Shown here piece by piece: positions 9,213 to 18,038 of a stretch of 64,000 nucleotides of DNA. Both the position numbers and the translations under genes were made by a program. Under the pieces are notes generated by a model. That model saw only the letters and a list, made by a program, of their open reading frames with translations. It searched no databases and was not told the origin of the DNA. Within the stretch, counting starts at the first letter, position 1, and the number at the start of each line of letters is the position of its first letter. Source of the stretch: Bacteroidota bacterium (GTDB lineage: Bacteria; Bacteroidota; Bacteroidia; Chitinophagales; Chitinophagaceae); assembly GCA_016711825.1 (NCBI GenBank), contig JADJSG010000007.1, forward strand, positions 186,001-250,000. Direction: 5' to 3'.

Positions 9213-10289
9213 TTATACACTCAATAAAATTAAACTTTGATTTAATTCAAAATAATTATTGTAAAAAAGCACCTGTTTGATTTCCTTTTTCTCTTCTTTA
9301 TGTTGATTATTCGGCCCATAAAGTGCTTTTGGAATCTGTTGTTTTTCTAATATTTGGGTACTAAGCCAAAATCCAAACTGACTAGCCGTATCAAATTCAC
9401 CACAAAGGTGTTTGAAATATAAAAAATTGGCATTTAAAAACTTATCAGCGAACAACAAATCGTGATGTTGCTGGTTGCTATTGCCATTATTACCAAGCAT
9501 GAGCACATCAATATCACTTGAAAGAAGGTCATTTTCTTGTAAAATGCTGTCTATTTGAAAGGCAATTTCTTCTGCCGTAGGCTTATACATTGTGCGAATT
9601 GACTTTATAAAGGCCTGGTTTTGTTTGGTTTTCTGATTCCCTAAAATAAAAAACGCACTCCCCTCACCTGCGATCGTACCCGGCGTTTTTGACAGTAATA
9701 AGTCCTTACTTTCAATGGGTTCAACTTTCCAATAACCCCAAACTTTTTTAACTGTAAAATGCTCTAAAGTCATTTCATCAAAACTACCCGCAAGCACATG
9801 GTTTGCTTCCCCTTCTGCCAGCAACAGGGAGGCATCTACCAAAGTATGTTCAAATGAAAATCCTCTGTGGGCATAGGTTACGTTGTAGGAGTTAATTTTT
9901 TTATTAAGTGCAATCATTCCATTCAATTGATTATATGTTGAATGTATGAAATGGGTTGGATTGAGCGCCGACTCATGGTATTGTTTGATAGAATGCAAAA
10001 ATGCTTCCGTATCTTCCAGACATCCTTTGCCAGTACCTATAATTATTGCATCAATTTCTTTTATTTCAGACTCATTGATACATTTCATAGCTGCTGAAAA
10101 ACCTATTTTCAAGGCCCTGCTCATTCGTCTGATTTGTACTGGATTAATAAATTGCTTAAAATCAGGTTCAATACAATACAATACATTATTACGCGCATTT
10201 ACGATACTTGCATCTGATAAAAAATCAATAGCCTCAAAAGTATGCTGTGGCGAAATACAAGCAGATGATATGATATAAATGGGTTTCAT
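9213..10289 (-). CDS. Ketosynthase-like, catalytic-Cys-less chain-length-factor partner
   Basis: 358-aa protein of the beta-ketoacyl synthase fold. Aligning its DASLLLAEGEANHVLAGSFDEM with the neighbouring ketosynthase places Gly143 (AHRGFSF) where that enzyme has its catalytic Cys161, and the two catalytic His motifs are also absent. It is therefore probably the inactive partner subunit (chain length factor, ketoacyl-synt_2 type) of a heterodimeric ketosynthase. Its ATG directly follows the TAG of the ketosynthase gene with no spacer, indicating translational coupling. Such KS/CLF pairs build aryl polyene, flexirubin or other polyketide chains on an ACP. The product made here cannot be deduced. 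Confidence 0.75.
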   Translation of the reverse strand: MKPIYIISSACISPQHTFEAIDFLSDASIVNARNNVLYCIEPDFKQFINPVQIRRMSRALKIGFSAAMKCINESEIKEIDAIIIGTGKGCLEDTEAFLHSIKQYHESALNPTHFIHSTYNQLNGMIALNKKINSYNVTYAHRGFSFEHTLVDASLLLAEGEANHVLAGSFDEMTLEHFTVKKVWGYWKVEPIESKDLLLSKTPGTIAGEGSAFFILGNQKTKQNQAFIKSIRTMYKPTAEEIAFQIDSILQENDLLSSDIDVLMLGNNGNSNQQHHDLLFADKFLNANFLYFKHLCGEFDTASQFGFWLSTQILEKQQIPKALYGPNNQHKEEKKEIKQVLFYNNYFELNQSLILLSV

Positions 10290-11495
10290 CTAAGTATTTT
10301 CAATTTTTGAAAAAATAAGGCTGGCATTATTTCCACCAAATGCAAAGGAATTAGACATTACATGTTGTATTGATTGATGTTCAAAATGCAATTGAGGAAT
10401 CAATTGAGCTTCTGGCATTGCATGTTGAAAATTTAAATTGGCAAAAACACATTGTTCCTTGAGCGCCATCACTGAAAAAATAGCTTCTACAGCCCCAGCA
10501 GCTGCTAAGGTATGTCCTGTGTAACATTTGGTAGAGCTAAATGCCGGTACTTGCTGAAACAATCTTTTCATGGCATTTGACTCAGACTCATCATTGGTTA
10601 AGGTAGCAGTGCCATGGGCATTGATATACTGTATTTCATGTGGTTGTAAGTTGGCTTTGGCCAAAGCGCGCTTCATCACCTGATAGGCTCCTTCCCCTTC
10701 AGGATTCGGCGCTGTAGCATGAAATGATTCATTAAAATTGCAATATCCGCTGATACTTGCCAAGGGTATATGATTTCGTTTGGCACAATCGTCTGCCCTT
10801 TCAATAATCACATAAGCAGCACCTTCTCCCAGGTTTAAACCATTTCGTTCAGCATCAAAAGGTTTACAAAGTGCTTTATCAATATTTTTGAGGGCATTAA
10901 AACCATTGATGGTAAAACGGGTAAGTGCATCTGTGCCACCACAAATTGCAATATCTAAGTGCCCCTGACTAACAAGTCGGGTACCCAGCATGATGGCATT
11001 GGCTGATGATGAGCAAGCAGTGCTTATGGTCGTAACAAAATGTTTAATATGAAAAAAATCGGCTAAACGATGGGTACAATCGGCACAATCGATGGTATCG
11101 GAAAATTCAGTATAATCGCCAACATGATCGAGTAAATCAAAATAGTATTTTTCTACTTCACACATCCCACCTACCGTTGTAGCATTCACAATACCCACTT
11201 TTAGTTGATTGAACGAATGGAGACCAGCATGCAAAAGGGCTTCCTGCAAAGCAGTGATACCCAACAACGATGTACGTGTGTAACCTTTGTGAATAGGTAA
11301 TTGTAACGATTGAAGCAAAGACTGTGTGCTTTGTTTTATTTCGCCAAATGGAAAAGAAGCAGCATGGGTCGTTTTCAAAAAATCTAATGGACCTAAAGCA
11401 TGCTCTTGATGGCTAAGGGCATTATAATTAGCTTGCAGTCCTTTACCTAGGGCCGTATACATGCCCATTCCACTGACTACAATTGATGGCTTCAT
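10290..11495 (-). CDS. Beta-ketoacyl-ACP synthase (FabF-like KS of a type II PKS)
   Basis: Condensing enzyme that extends an acyl chain with malonyl-ACP. Full-length thiolase fold of 401 aa. The catalytic triad is visible: Cys161 in STACSSSA, His294 in NAHGTATLTND and His328 in CYTGHTLAAAG, with the GG(T)DALT loop at 186-192. It sits 6 bp after the ACP gene and immediately before the Cys-less partner gene, so the order ACP-KS-CLF forms one operon. The operon context and divergence from housekeeping FabF (which starts RRVVVTG) argue for secondary metabolism (aryl polyene, flexirubin or similar) rather than fatty acid synthesis. Fatty acid FabF remains a weaker alternative. Confidence 0.85.
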   Translation of the reverse strand: MKPSIVVSGMGMYTALGKGLQANYNALSHQEHALGPLDFLKTTHAASFPFGEIKQSTQSLLQSLQLPIHKGYTRTSLLGITALQEALLHAGLHSFNQLKVGIVNATTVGGMCEVEKYYFDLLDHVGDYTEFSDTIDCADCTHRLADFFHIKHFVTTISTACSSSANAIMLGTRLVSQGHLDIAICGGTDALTRFTINGFNALKNIDKALCKPFDAERNGLNLGEGAAYVIIERADDCAKRNHIPLASISGYCNFNESFHATAPNPEGEGAYQVMKRALAKANLQPHEIQYINAHGTATLTNDESESNAMKRLFQQVPAFSSTKCYTGHTLAAAGAVEAIFSVMALKEQCVFANLNFQHAMPEAQLIPQLHFEHQSIQHVMSNSFAFGGNNASLIFSKIENT

Positions 11496-11501
11496 GCAAT
11501 G

Positions 11502-11768
11502 TTATTTGGTTCTGTGATCAGCAATATATTGGGCCATCGCATTCACAGATTCCATTGCTTTTCTGCCTTCGCGAGCATCTTCAATTTTAATGCCATAGTT
11601 TCTTTCAAGCAATACCATCAACTCTAACGAATCAATACTATCTAATCCCAATCCTTCACCAAATAAAGGAGCATTATCATCAATTTCTTCTGGAGTCATC
11701 CCTTCTAAATTGAGTGATTCGATGATTTGTGTTTTCAGTGTTTGCTTTAATTCTTGTAATTCTTGCAT
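11502..11768 (-). CDS. Acyl carrier protein of the KS/CLF operon
   Basis: 88-aa carrier protein; Ser44 in GLDSIDSLEL is the phosphopantetheine attachment site, and a second acidic helix (NYGIKIEDAREGRKAMESV) follows, as in ACPs of aryl polyene and related clusters. The start is set at 11768 (MQELQELKQT): an in-frame ATG at 11792 would lie inside the -7 box at 11790-11797. It is the first gene of the ACP-KS-CLF operon and divergent from the gene at 11853. It should carry the growing chain condensed by the two downstream gene products. Confidence 0.88.
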   Translation of the reverse strand: MQELQELKQTLKTQIIESLNLEGMTPEEIDDNAPLFGEGLGLDSIDSLELMVLLERNYGIKIEDAREGRKAMESVNAMAQYIADHRTK

Positions 11769-11789
11769 TGGAAAAAAATTCTTAGAGCG

Positions 11790-11797
11790 CAAATGTA
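11790..11797 (-). promoter_or_regulatory. -7 box of the ACP-KS-CLF operon
   Basis: TACATTTG on the minus strand, perfect TAnnTTTG, ending 21 bp before the ACP ATG. No TTG at 19-21 bp spacing. Confidence 0.45.
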
Positions 11798-11805
11798 AAA
11801 AATTA

Positions 11806-11835
11806 TTGCAAAATTCTTTGAATTAAATATATTCG
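11806..11835 (+). promoter_or_regulatory. Promoter of the 11853 gene
   Basis: TTG (11806-11808), 19-bp spacer, TATATTCG (11828-11835; one mismatch to TAnnTTTG). The spacing is the Bacteroidota -33/-7 optimum. The box ends 17 bp before the ATG. It lies back to back with the ACP operon -7 box. Confidence 0.55.
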
Positions 11836-11852
11836 TGCTATAAATAAAATTT

Positions 11853-12389
11853 ATGGAACTAGGAATTGGCTCACGTATTGAACACCCAAACTTTGGAAGA
11901 GGTGTTATAGTAGATATCGGTACAGACTTTTACAATATTTGGTTTAAAAGTAGCAATGCCGTTCGTAGCATTGGCAAAAACTTTGAGGGATTGAGAATAT
12001 TGTCAGCGAATGAAAACAGCGAAACCACTGGGGTTGTGAACATGGCTGACCTCGAGTTTATGTTACATAAAGTATTGAACGACCGAACCGATATTACCGA
12101 AAAAGTAGCCTTAGCCCATAAATGGGAAGGTGGCACATTGCTCCTCAAACCCTTTGAAGAAGGCATGCAGGCAAAGGAAATTCCAATTGAAACCTTTTTT
12201 CATAAAATTGTAATGGTGCGTGACAGAATTCGGGTAATGGAACAACAAATCAATGCCCATAAAGTACTCACAGATGCAGAAAAAGTAGACCTTCAACAAT
12301 ACATCACCCGTATTTATGGTTCTTTAACCACCTTCAATGTATTGTTTAAAAATACAAGTGATGCCTTTAAAGGGGCAGGTAAAGAATAA
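11853..12389 (+). CDS. Conserved hypothetical with N-terminal Tudor-like motif
   Basis: 178-aa cytoplasmic protein without signal or membrane segment. The N-terminus IGSRIEHPNFGRGVIVDIG resembles the small SH3/Tudor-like motif (V.H..FG.G.V) found at the ends of UvrD/PcrA helicases and other nucleic-acid-associated proteins. The rest (about 60-178) is predominantly helical, with a likely coiled region (VRDRIRVMEQQINAHKVLTDAEK). Function is not known; a nucleic acid or RNA polymerase contact is only suggested by the motif. It is transcribed away from the ACP operon and ends 6 bp before the convergent membrane protein gene. Confidence 0.8.
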   Translation: MELGIGSRIEHPNFGRGVIVDIGTDFYNIWFKSSNAVRSIGKNFEGLRILSANENSETTGVVNMADLEFMLHKVLNDRTDITEKVALAHKWEGGTLLLKPFEEGMQAKEIPIETFFHKIVMVRDRIRVMEQQINAHKVLTDAEKVDLQQYITRIYGSLTTFNVLFKNTSDAFKGAGKE

Positions 12390-12395
12390 TTCAAC

Positions 12396-13781
12396 TCAAT
12401 AATGGGTGTAAAAACTTGTACTATCCATCATAAAATACCGGGTATTTAAGGCGTGATAATCATAAATACCCATCAGAGAAATCATTTTTTGGGAATTAGA
12501 TAGTAAATCATCATATTGATGTTCTTTTTCTTCATAGGCTACCGACCTTGTTTGATGATGTTCAATGGTAGAAAGTAACCATACCTCAAAAGGAAGTCCC
12601 CAGGTAAATTTCAAGAGAGATTGATTAAGAGATGTAATAGGCATAATCCTTTTTGTTGGACTCTCAGCTACTATTGAACGTATGTACTCTACTCTTTTCG
12701 CATACCCATGTTGCGTTACCACCATTCGCAACATGCTGATTGACAAACTAAAGCAAAGTAATCCAATCATGAAAGGCTTTAACTTGACTGATTGCATTAA
12801 AAAATACGCAAAAGGCATTCCAACAAATACCATAAAAAGTAAGTATTGGCTTTCAATATAAAACTGCTCTACCCCATTGGCAAAATTGATATGGATAATA
12901 AAACAAACACCCCATAAAGAAATTGACATCAAAAGGGCATGTAAATAATATTTTTTATACAATAAATAAGCAAGGGTTAGCACCCAAAAAAGCACCATAA
13001 AATAATAGTCATTGATGACATACCTGTAAAATTGATGAAACGAAGGCAGATCAAAATAATGGGGGAATTTTGAAAATATATTTCCAATCCCCTCCATCGA
13101 TTTGCTGTCATAAAAATTATTTAAATATTTTAACTTCACTACAAACATCAGGGCATACACTGCAAGAATGCCCACAAGGAAACGCCATTTTACTGGATAA
13201 TTCAATATAAAAAAAGCCATTCCAAAAAACATAATAAACAAGAGCAATGGATAAAAATAAATGATCGTTACCAAGAAAAAAGGAGTTAAAATATAAAACC
13301 ATCGAGGCACCTTTTCTTGCTTTAATACATGCTCTATTACTGTTAAATACAACAATGTAAACACAGCACCTTGCACAAATTCACATTGCACCCAATAAAA
13401 CGAATGCCTGACCATGAGGGTATTAAACAACAAAACAACCAAAGCCATTTTTTCATTTTTGAAACCCAATAATATAATCAGAAAAACAATAAAATAATAA
13501 ATGATAAAACTCAAACTGTAAACCCTGGCGACCATGTCTAATGAAAAATTCATTTTAGAAGCCAATAATGGAAATACTTGGGTAAATGCTGCTCCAAAAC
13601 GATTGATTTGAATCGCAAAACCATCTTCGTGCAAAATAGAAAAAAGCTGAAAAGCTGCATCACACATCACTGTTCTTTCTTTATAAAACAGCCAGGCAAA
13701 AATAAGCATCAAGCTATAACAAATCACCCCCAATAAGAAGGTCATTTTATAGTTTGAAAATCGATGCAATATTTTAAACAA
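12396..13781 (-). CDS. Multi-pass membrane protein, probable GT-C-type glycosyltransferase
   Basis: 461-aa integral membrane protein with about ten hydrophobic segments between residues 15 and 350 and a short soluble tail. After the first segment an acidic loop (CDAAFQLFSILHEDGFA) follows, in the position where GT-C enzymes (ArnT/PMT/PglB-type) place their catalytic Asp. The start is TTG at 13781, two bases after the stop of the preceding gene, consistent with coupling; an ATG at 13745 (MTFLLGVIC) is an alternative. It is cotranscribed with the 767-aa membrane protein and lies near a divergent GT2, so transfer of sugars from a polyprenyl carrier is the working inference. Acceptor unknown. Confidence 0.7.
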   Translation of the reverse strand: MFKILHRFSNYKMTFLLGVICYSLMLIFAWLFYKERTVMCDAAFQLFSILHEDGFAIQINRFGAAFTQVFPLLASKMNFSLDMVARVYSLSFIIYYFIVFLIILLGFKNEKMALVVLLFNTLMVRHSFYWVQCEFVQGAVFTLLYLTVIEHVLKQEKVPRWFYILTPFFLVTIIYFYPLLLFIMFFGMAFFILNYPVKWRFLVGILAVYALMFVVKLKYLNNFYDSKSMEGIGNIFSKFPHYFDLPSFHQFYRYVINDYYFMVLFWVLTLAYLLYKKYYLHALLMSISLWGVCFIIHINFANGVEQFYIESQYLLFMVFVGMPFAYFLMQSVKLKPFMIGLLCFSLSISMLRMVVTQHGYAKRVEYIRSIVAESPTKRIMPITSLNQSLLKFTWGLPFEVWLLSTIEHHQTRSVAYEEKEHQYDDLLSNSQKMISLMGIYDYHALNTRYFMMDSTSFYTHY

Positions 13782-13783
13782 AA

Positions 13784-16087
13784 CTAATTGGAATTTAAAG
13801 TGATTCGATGATTATTATACAACCTGTATTTTTTATCGTAAGCCTCTTCTGCTACAAAAGCATCTAAAGGTTTGAATAAAAAAGCATCAATAAATCTACC
13901 GGGTTGGGCATCTTCATTGTGATAAACTATACGTACTTGATATACATTGGTATCAATATCAACTTCTGTAGCAATGCGAAACCAAAAATCAATTTGATCA
14001 GTCGCCTGCTGAGCATGCGCATTTTTTGATAATACAATAGTTCCTGCTTTATCTAACAACTCAATACTACAGTATGGCATTCGATAATCATGCGATTGAA
14101 TCAATGACCAAACTGAAAATTCATAGCTTGTTTTAGCATGTGGCTGAAAAATGGTATCGAACAATACAATTTGCTGAGCTTGTTGAATATCTAAAGCCCC
14201 CTTGCCCATAAAAGGCGAAGAAGTATATTGATCTTCATATTGCTTTGCATACACATCTTGATTTGTTTGGTTGAACGACTGTATAGGCAACGCGTTTAAA
14301 GAATCTTTCATTTTAGACTCATATTGCATCAACTTGTCCCAATCAAGTTGATAAAACACCAATCGGTCTTGCTCACCTATTGAATCGCACAATGGAAAGA
14401 TGCTTTTTTCTTCTTGGGTTAAATAGGCCTCTTTGAGACGAACAAGTAATATTTTTTTATGATTAGGTAAGGAAGAGGTAAAAAAAGATTTATCGGTAAA
14501 AATGCCACCTGCCAAACGCATGAGTTGAAAACTTTGTTTCCACGATGAGCGTGATAATTGGGTATTCACCAATGGCAAACCTTTGTGCAAGGAAAGACTA
14601 AACAAGTCGCTTGAAAAATCACTATCCACATCTCTCCCGACCTTTTCAGACCCAATACAAAACAATGGAAAACCCATGATGCACTGATATTGACTATCAG
14701 CCTCTACCTTCAATTCTGCGGTATTGCTAAAATATCTAAAAAAGTGGGAATAGTTATCATCCGATTCATCGATTCGATGTTGGGTGTATTTACTGTAACT
14801 AAAAATTTCGATAGACCAAAGGAACATAATACTGAGTAAAAAATAAAACAAAGCGGAAAACTTCCGATTCGTTACAAATGCATGCACCACTATACCAATA
14901 CGTATAATACAAGCCATGCCAATACAAAAATAAGTGATGATCGAAAAACGGCCAAGACTTCTAAACTGTTTGATAGCAGGTATATAATCGAGCAATGAAG
15001 CAAATCCATGTACAAATGGAAAACCTATAGCCAACAAAAAAGAACAAGCACCCATCACCAACAAATATTTTTCATGGATGCTTATGGGTTGATAAAAATG
15101 AATGTTTTTTTGTTTGATAAAATAAAACAAGCCATTGCAAAGTAAAAAAACAAAATACGCTAAAGGTACGAGGCCAATATAAGCATAACCCTCATCTAAC
15201 TGAGTGGTATAAAAACCATTAAACAACAAGGAAAATGTCTTACCTAAATGACTGTATTCGGTGGTAAAAAACTGCCGAAGGCTGCTCACATACGTTAATA
15301 TCCCCCAAGGATGCTGTGGTCTGTCGGGGATGGTATCAGTAAAAAAAAAGATGAGCTTTACCACACCAAAACTGAGTACAATCACAGCTCCCATTTTTAT
15401 AGCATGCGATAATTTTTGCTTAAGGGAATCATTTTCAAAAAACAATGCCGCAATGATATAAAACAACAACATCATCATACCCAATAACAAATTATACATA
15501 TGTATAAAAGCCATTCCTATATTGAGTAGACCCAATGCAATTAAATATCTTTTTTGATGAGTTTCCCGATACCGAAACAACCAATAAATGGTGAGTACAA
15601 TATTAAATGTATATGACAAGCCAAAATGTCCAAACAAACGATAAAAATTTGGCGCCATAAAAGTAAGCAACAAACCAAACACCGCTGATACATAAACATG
15701 TACCCCCGCTTTTATAAAAAACCGATACAAGAGTGCAGAACTTGCGATAAAAAGCAAGGGGAATAAGAGGTTCATAATACCTAACAAGTCATTGTACGAA
15801 CAATGAAATACTTCTTGTAAATAGGAAAGAGGATACGCTAATATAGGCTGATTATCAGTAAAACTAATATGCTCGCCCCATGGATAATTCATGCCATCAA
15901 AATGCCAACCTTTGCCAAACATGATATGATAGAGATAGGTATAATAATTTTTGGTACCATCACCCCCTGCACTTAATAATGTATGCGCAGGAGCCATCCA
16001 TAAAGTTCGAAATAAATACCAAACATAAATACTAGTGAGCAGGACATTTAACCCCAAACCATAGTATTCACTTTTTTTTAATCGCAT
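13784..16087 (-). CDS. Large multi-pass membrane protein, probable GT-C glycosyltransferase-like
   Basis: 767 aa. Eleven or twelve hydrophobic segments span residues about 10-430. A polar loop between the first two contains AGGDGTKNYYTYLYHIMFG and NYPWGEHISFTDNQP, which may hold the active-site acid of a GT-C fold. Residues 440-767 are soluble, mixed alpha/beta, ending in a jelly-roll-like beta region (TSYEFSVWSLIQSHD, DIDTNVYQVRIVYHNEDA) that might bind carbohydrate. It forms a two-gene unit with the 461-aa membrane protein and is divergent from the GT2 gene. The family is not firmly recognised; a YfhO-like membrane protein is another possibility. Confidence 0.7.
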   Translation of the reverse strand: MRLKKSEYYGLGLNVLLTSIYVWYLFRTLWMAPAHTLLSAGGDGTKNYYTYLYHIMFGKGWHFDGMNYPWGEHISFTDNQPILAYPLSYLQEVFHCSYNDLLGIMNLLFPLLFIASSALLYRFFIKAGVHVYVSAVFGLLLTFMAPNFYRLFGHFGLSYTFNIVLTIYWLFRYRETHQKRYLIALGLLNIGMAFIHMYNLLLGMMMLLFYIIAALFFENDSLKQKLSHAIKMGAVIVLSFGVVKLIFFFTDTIPDRPQHPWGILTYVSSLRQFFTTEYSHLGKTFSLLFNGFYTTQLDEGYAYIGLVPLAYFVFLLCNGLFYFIKQKNIHFYQPISIHEKYLLVMGACSFLLAIGFPFVHGFASLLDYIPAIKQFRSLGRFSIITYFCIGMACIIRIGIVVHAFVTNRKFSALFYFLLSIMFLWSIEIFSYSKYTQHRIDESDDNYSHFFRYFSNTAELKVEADSQYQCIMGFPLFCIGSEKVGRDVDSDFSSDLFSLSLHKGLPLVNTQLSRSSWKQSFQLMRLAGGIFTDKSFFTSSLPNHKKILLVRLKEAYLTQEEKSIFPLCDSIGEQDRLVFYQLDWDKLMQYESKMKDSLNALPIQSFNQTNQDVYAKQYEDQYTSSPFMGKGALDIQQAQQIVLFDTIFQPHAKTSYEFSVWSLIQSHDYRMPYCSIELLDKAGTIVLSKNAHAQQATDQIDFWFRIATEVDIDTNVYQVRIVYHNEDAQPGRFIDAFLFKPLDAFVAEEAYDKKYRLYNNHRITLNSN

Positions 16088-16095
16088 GAGCGCAC

Positions 16096-16103
16096 TATAT
16101 TTG
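16096..16103 (+). promoter_or_regulatory. -7 box upstream of the GT2 gene
   Basis: TATATTTG, perfect TAnnTTTG, 41 bp before the TTG start of the GT2 gene; no TTG at -33 spacing. Confidence 0.4.
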
Positions 16104-16144
16104 CGAACAATATTAAGACTAATAATTCAATTTTACTGCATCCT

Positions 16145-16849
16145 TTGAAATCTGATATCACCATTGTAGTGCCTGTATACAACCCCCATCAAGCATGGGA
16201 AAAAATACTGGTTACAAGGTATCAAGAACTCAGTAATACGATGACCGATTGGTCATGTAGTATGGCTTTGGTCAATGACGGTTCGCAAATACATGTAACC
16301 CAAGAGGCCATTCAATATATCAAACAACATATCCCTCATCTTGTGTATATTCACAATACAGAAAACCATGGCAAAGGATTTGTATTGCGACAAGCCATTT
16401 CGGAGCTCAACACGCCTTACATTTTATACACCGACATTGACATGCCATTTACGGTAGCTTCTATGCAAGCTGTTATGTCGCAATTACATTCCTATGATGT
16501 GGTGTTTGGCATCAAGCAACAAACGTATTATGAGCAATTGCCTTTGCAACGTAAAATGGTTTCAAAGATATTGCAACGATTTATTAAAATCTTGTTTCCC
16601 ACCCTACCTGTCTCCGATACCCAATGTGGACTCAAAGGCATGAATGCTTTAGGGAAAACCATTTTTATGCAAACAAAAATTGATCGGTATTTATTTGACC
16701 TTGAGTTTATATTATATGCTTCAAAACAACGTTTAAAGATTAAGCCCATACCCGTTTCTTTACGTGAAGGCATTGTGTTTGGTAATATGAATTATAAAAT
16801 ATTACTCCAAGAATCAAAAAATCTATGGAAGATTCTCAACCGAAAATAG
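16145..16849 (+). CDS. Family 2 glycosyltransferase (polyprenyl-phosphate sugar synthase-like)
   Basis: 234-aa GT-A fold enzyme. Nucleotide-binding start DITIVVPVYNP, then ALVNDGS near residue 45, NHGKGFVLRQAI near 78, the metal-binding DxD as YTDIDMPF near 98, and the acceptor-side DTQCGLKGMNALG near 158. This arrangement matches dolichyl/undecaprenyl-phosphate mannose or glucose synthases, which charge a lipid carrier with one sugar on the cytoplasmic face. The start codon is TTG; no ATG fits in front of the first beta strand. Divergent from the two multi-pass membrane proteins, it plausibly makes their lipid-linked donor. Confidence 0.85.
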   Translation: MKSDITIVVPVYNPHQAWEKILVTRYQELSNTMTDWSCSMALVNDGSQIHVTQEAIQYIKQHIPHLVYIHNTENHGKGFVLRQAISELNTPYILYTDIDMPFTVASMQAVMSQLHSYDVVFGIKQQTYYEQLPLQRKMVSKILQRFIKILFPTLPVSDTQCGLKGMNALGKTIFMQTKIDRYLFDLEFILYASKQRLKIKPIPVSLREGIVFGNMNYKILLQESKNLWKILNRK

Positions 16850-17045
16850 GACTAATGTAATGTCACTTCAATTGAAATTTCAGTTCATTAGATAGTCAAT
16901 CGCTCCGCAGTATTATTGTTTTAATTTTAATTACATACAAATTCAACTTTCAATATCATTTGAATCAATATTTTCATTAAAATCTTAAAAAGAATCAAAA
17001 AAAAAACAATCGTTTAATATTAATGAAAAAAGCGTTTCTAAAATC

Positions 17046-18038
17046 CTATTTCTTCTTCATCGGATAACTGATGGAGGTTACCCTTCCTACATGATAATCA
17101 AGCTTTTCTTTTTCCCATTTATAAGGCATTTCCAATCTAAACCTAGCAAATCTCACGGTGATAGGTAAGGCACTTAATTGATAGCGACAAAGTTCTTCAC
17201 CATTCACATAAGCAGTTACGGTATTAAATTCATCTTTATGAATCGTTATTTCATTCCAATCCCCTTCTTTCCAGGCCTTTGATTTACCCGATTCGATTTC
17301 TTTAAACTGAGGCGATTTGCAATTACTACAAAATCGACTAATCTTATATTGACCTTTATCATTGACTTCTAAATCGGTGCGATCTTCTCCATTGGTAAAG
17401 GGGTATTCGGCGCTCAGCTTAAGATACATTTTTTCAGGACCTGATGTTCGTTTAACCCAAAAGCTTACTGAACGACTAAATTCATATTCCCTTCCTTTTT
17501 TATACCCTACCGAAGTTGCAACACTATAAGCTGACATACGTTGCAATGAATCATACATCAAAAAAGGCAAACCATCATTGACAGCATTTTTGATACGATC
17601 TTGCAAACTACGCACATCATTTACTTTTCCAAACCATGCATTTTCAGCCCAGGGGATACTACCACCACCCATAAAATCATCTGTTTGCATGAGCGTATCA
17701 TTCGGATAGACAGCCCTACAATATTCACTTTCAGTTACATCATCGTTATACCTCGATTTGCTTGTACTAGGAGGACGGTACCGGCAATAGCCATCAACCC
17801 ATATTTCGCCATCGGCCTTAATTTTATCTTTAGGTTTGTCAAATTCGGTTGGATAATTTGCATAGTTTTTATTTGCCGAACGATTACTTTCTTCATTACG
17901 TATTTCATCTCTCGATTTCATAATTGTTTTGCCATTATCATATTTAAATGGACTGATATACCCTTGTGCTTGGGTATTCATAACGGGCACTAGCCAACTG
18001 ACTAACAAAATAGACAATTGTAAATAATGGATTTTCAT
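17046..18038 (-). CDS. Secreted protein of unknown function with lectin-like end
   Basis: 330-aa exported protein. The start at 18038 gives a complete signal peptide (MKIHYLQLSILLVSWLVPVM, ending TQAQ); the longer frame from 18095 would put 19 polar residues in front. Residues 30-140 are polar and disordered-looking. Residues about 150-325 are beta-rich, with YEFSRSVSFWVKRTSG, MYLKLSAEYPF and GDWNEITIHKDEFNTVTAYVNGEEL. That is the strand pattern of concanavalin-like (LamG or GH16-like) sandwiches, but no glycosidase EXDXXE motif is seen. A CSNC pair sits near residue 250. No sorting domain. Isolated transcription unit; function not assigned. Confidence 0.7.
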   Translation of the reverse strand: MKIHYLQLSILLVSWLVPVMNTQAQGYISPFKYDNGKTIMKSRDEIRNEESNRSANKNYANYPTEFDKPKDKIKADGEIWVDGYCRYRPPSTSKSRYNDDVTESEYCRAVYPNDTLMQTDDFMGGGSIPWAENAWFGKVNDVRSLQDRIKNAVNDGLPFLMYDSLQRMSAYSVATSVGYKKGREYEFSRSVSFWVKRTSGPEKMYLKLSAEYPFTNGEDRTDLEVNDKGQYKISRFCSNCKSPQFKEIESGKSKAWKEGDWNEITIHKDEFNTVTAYVNGEELCRYQLSALPITVRFARFRLEMPYKWEKEKLDYHVGRVTSISYPMKKK

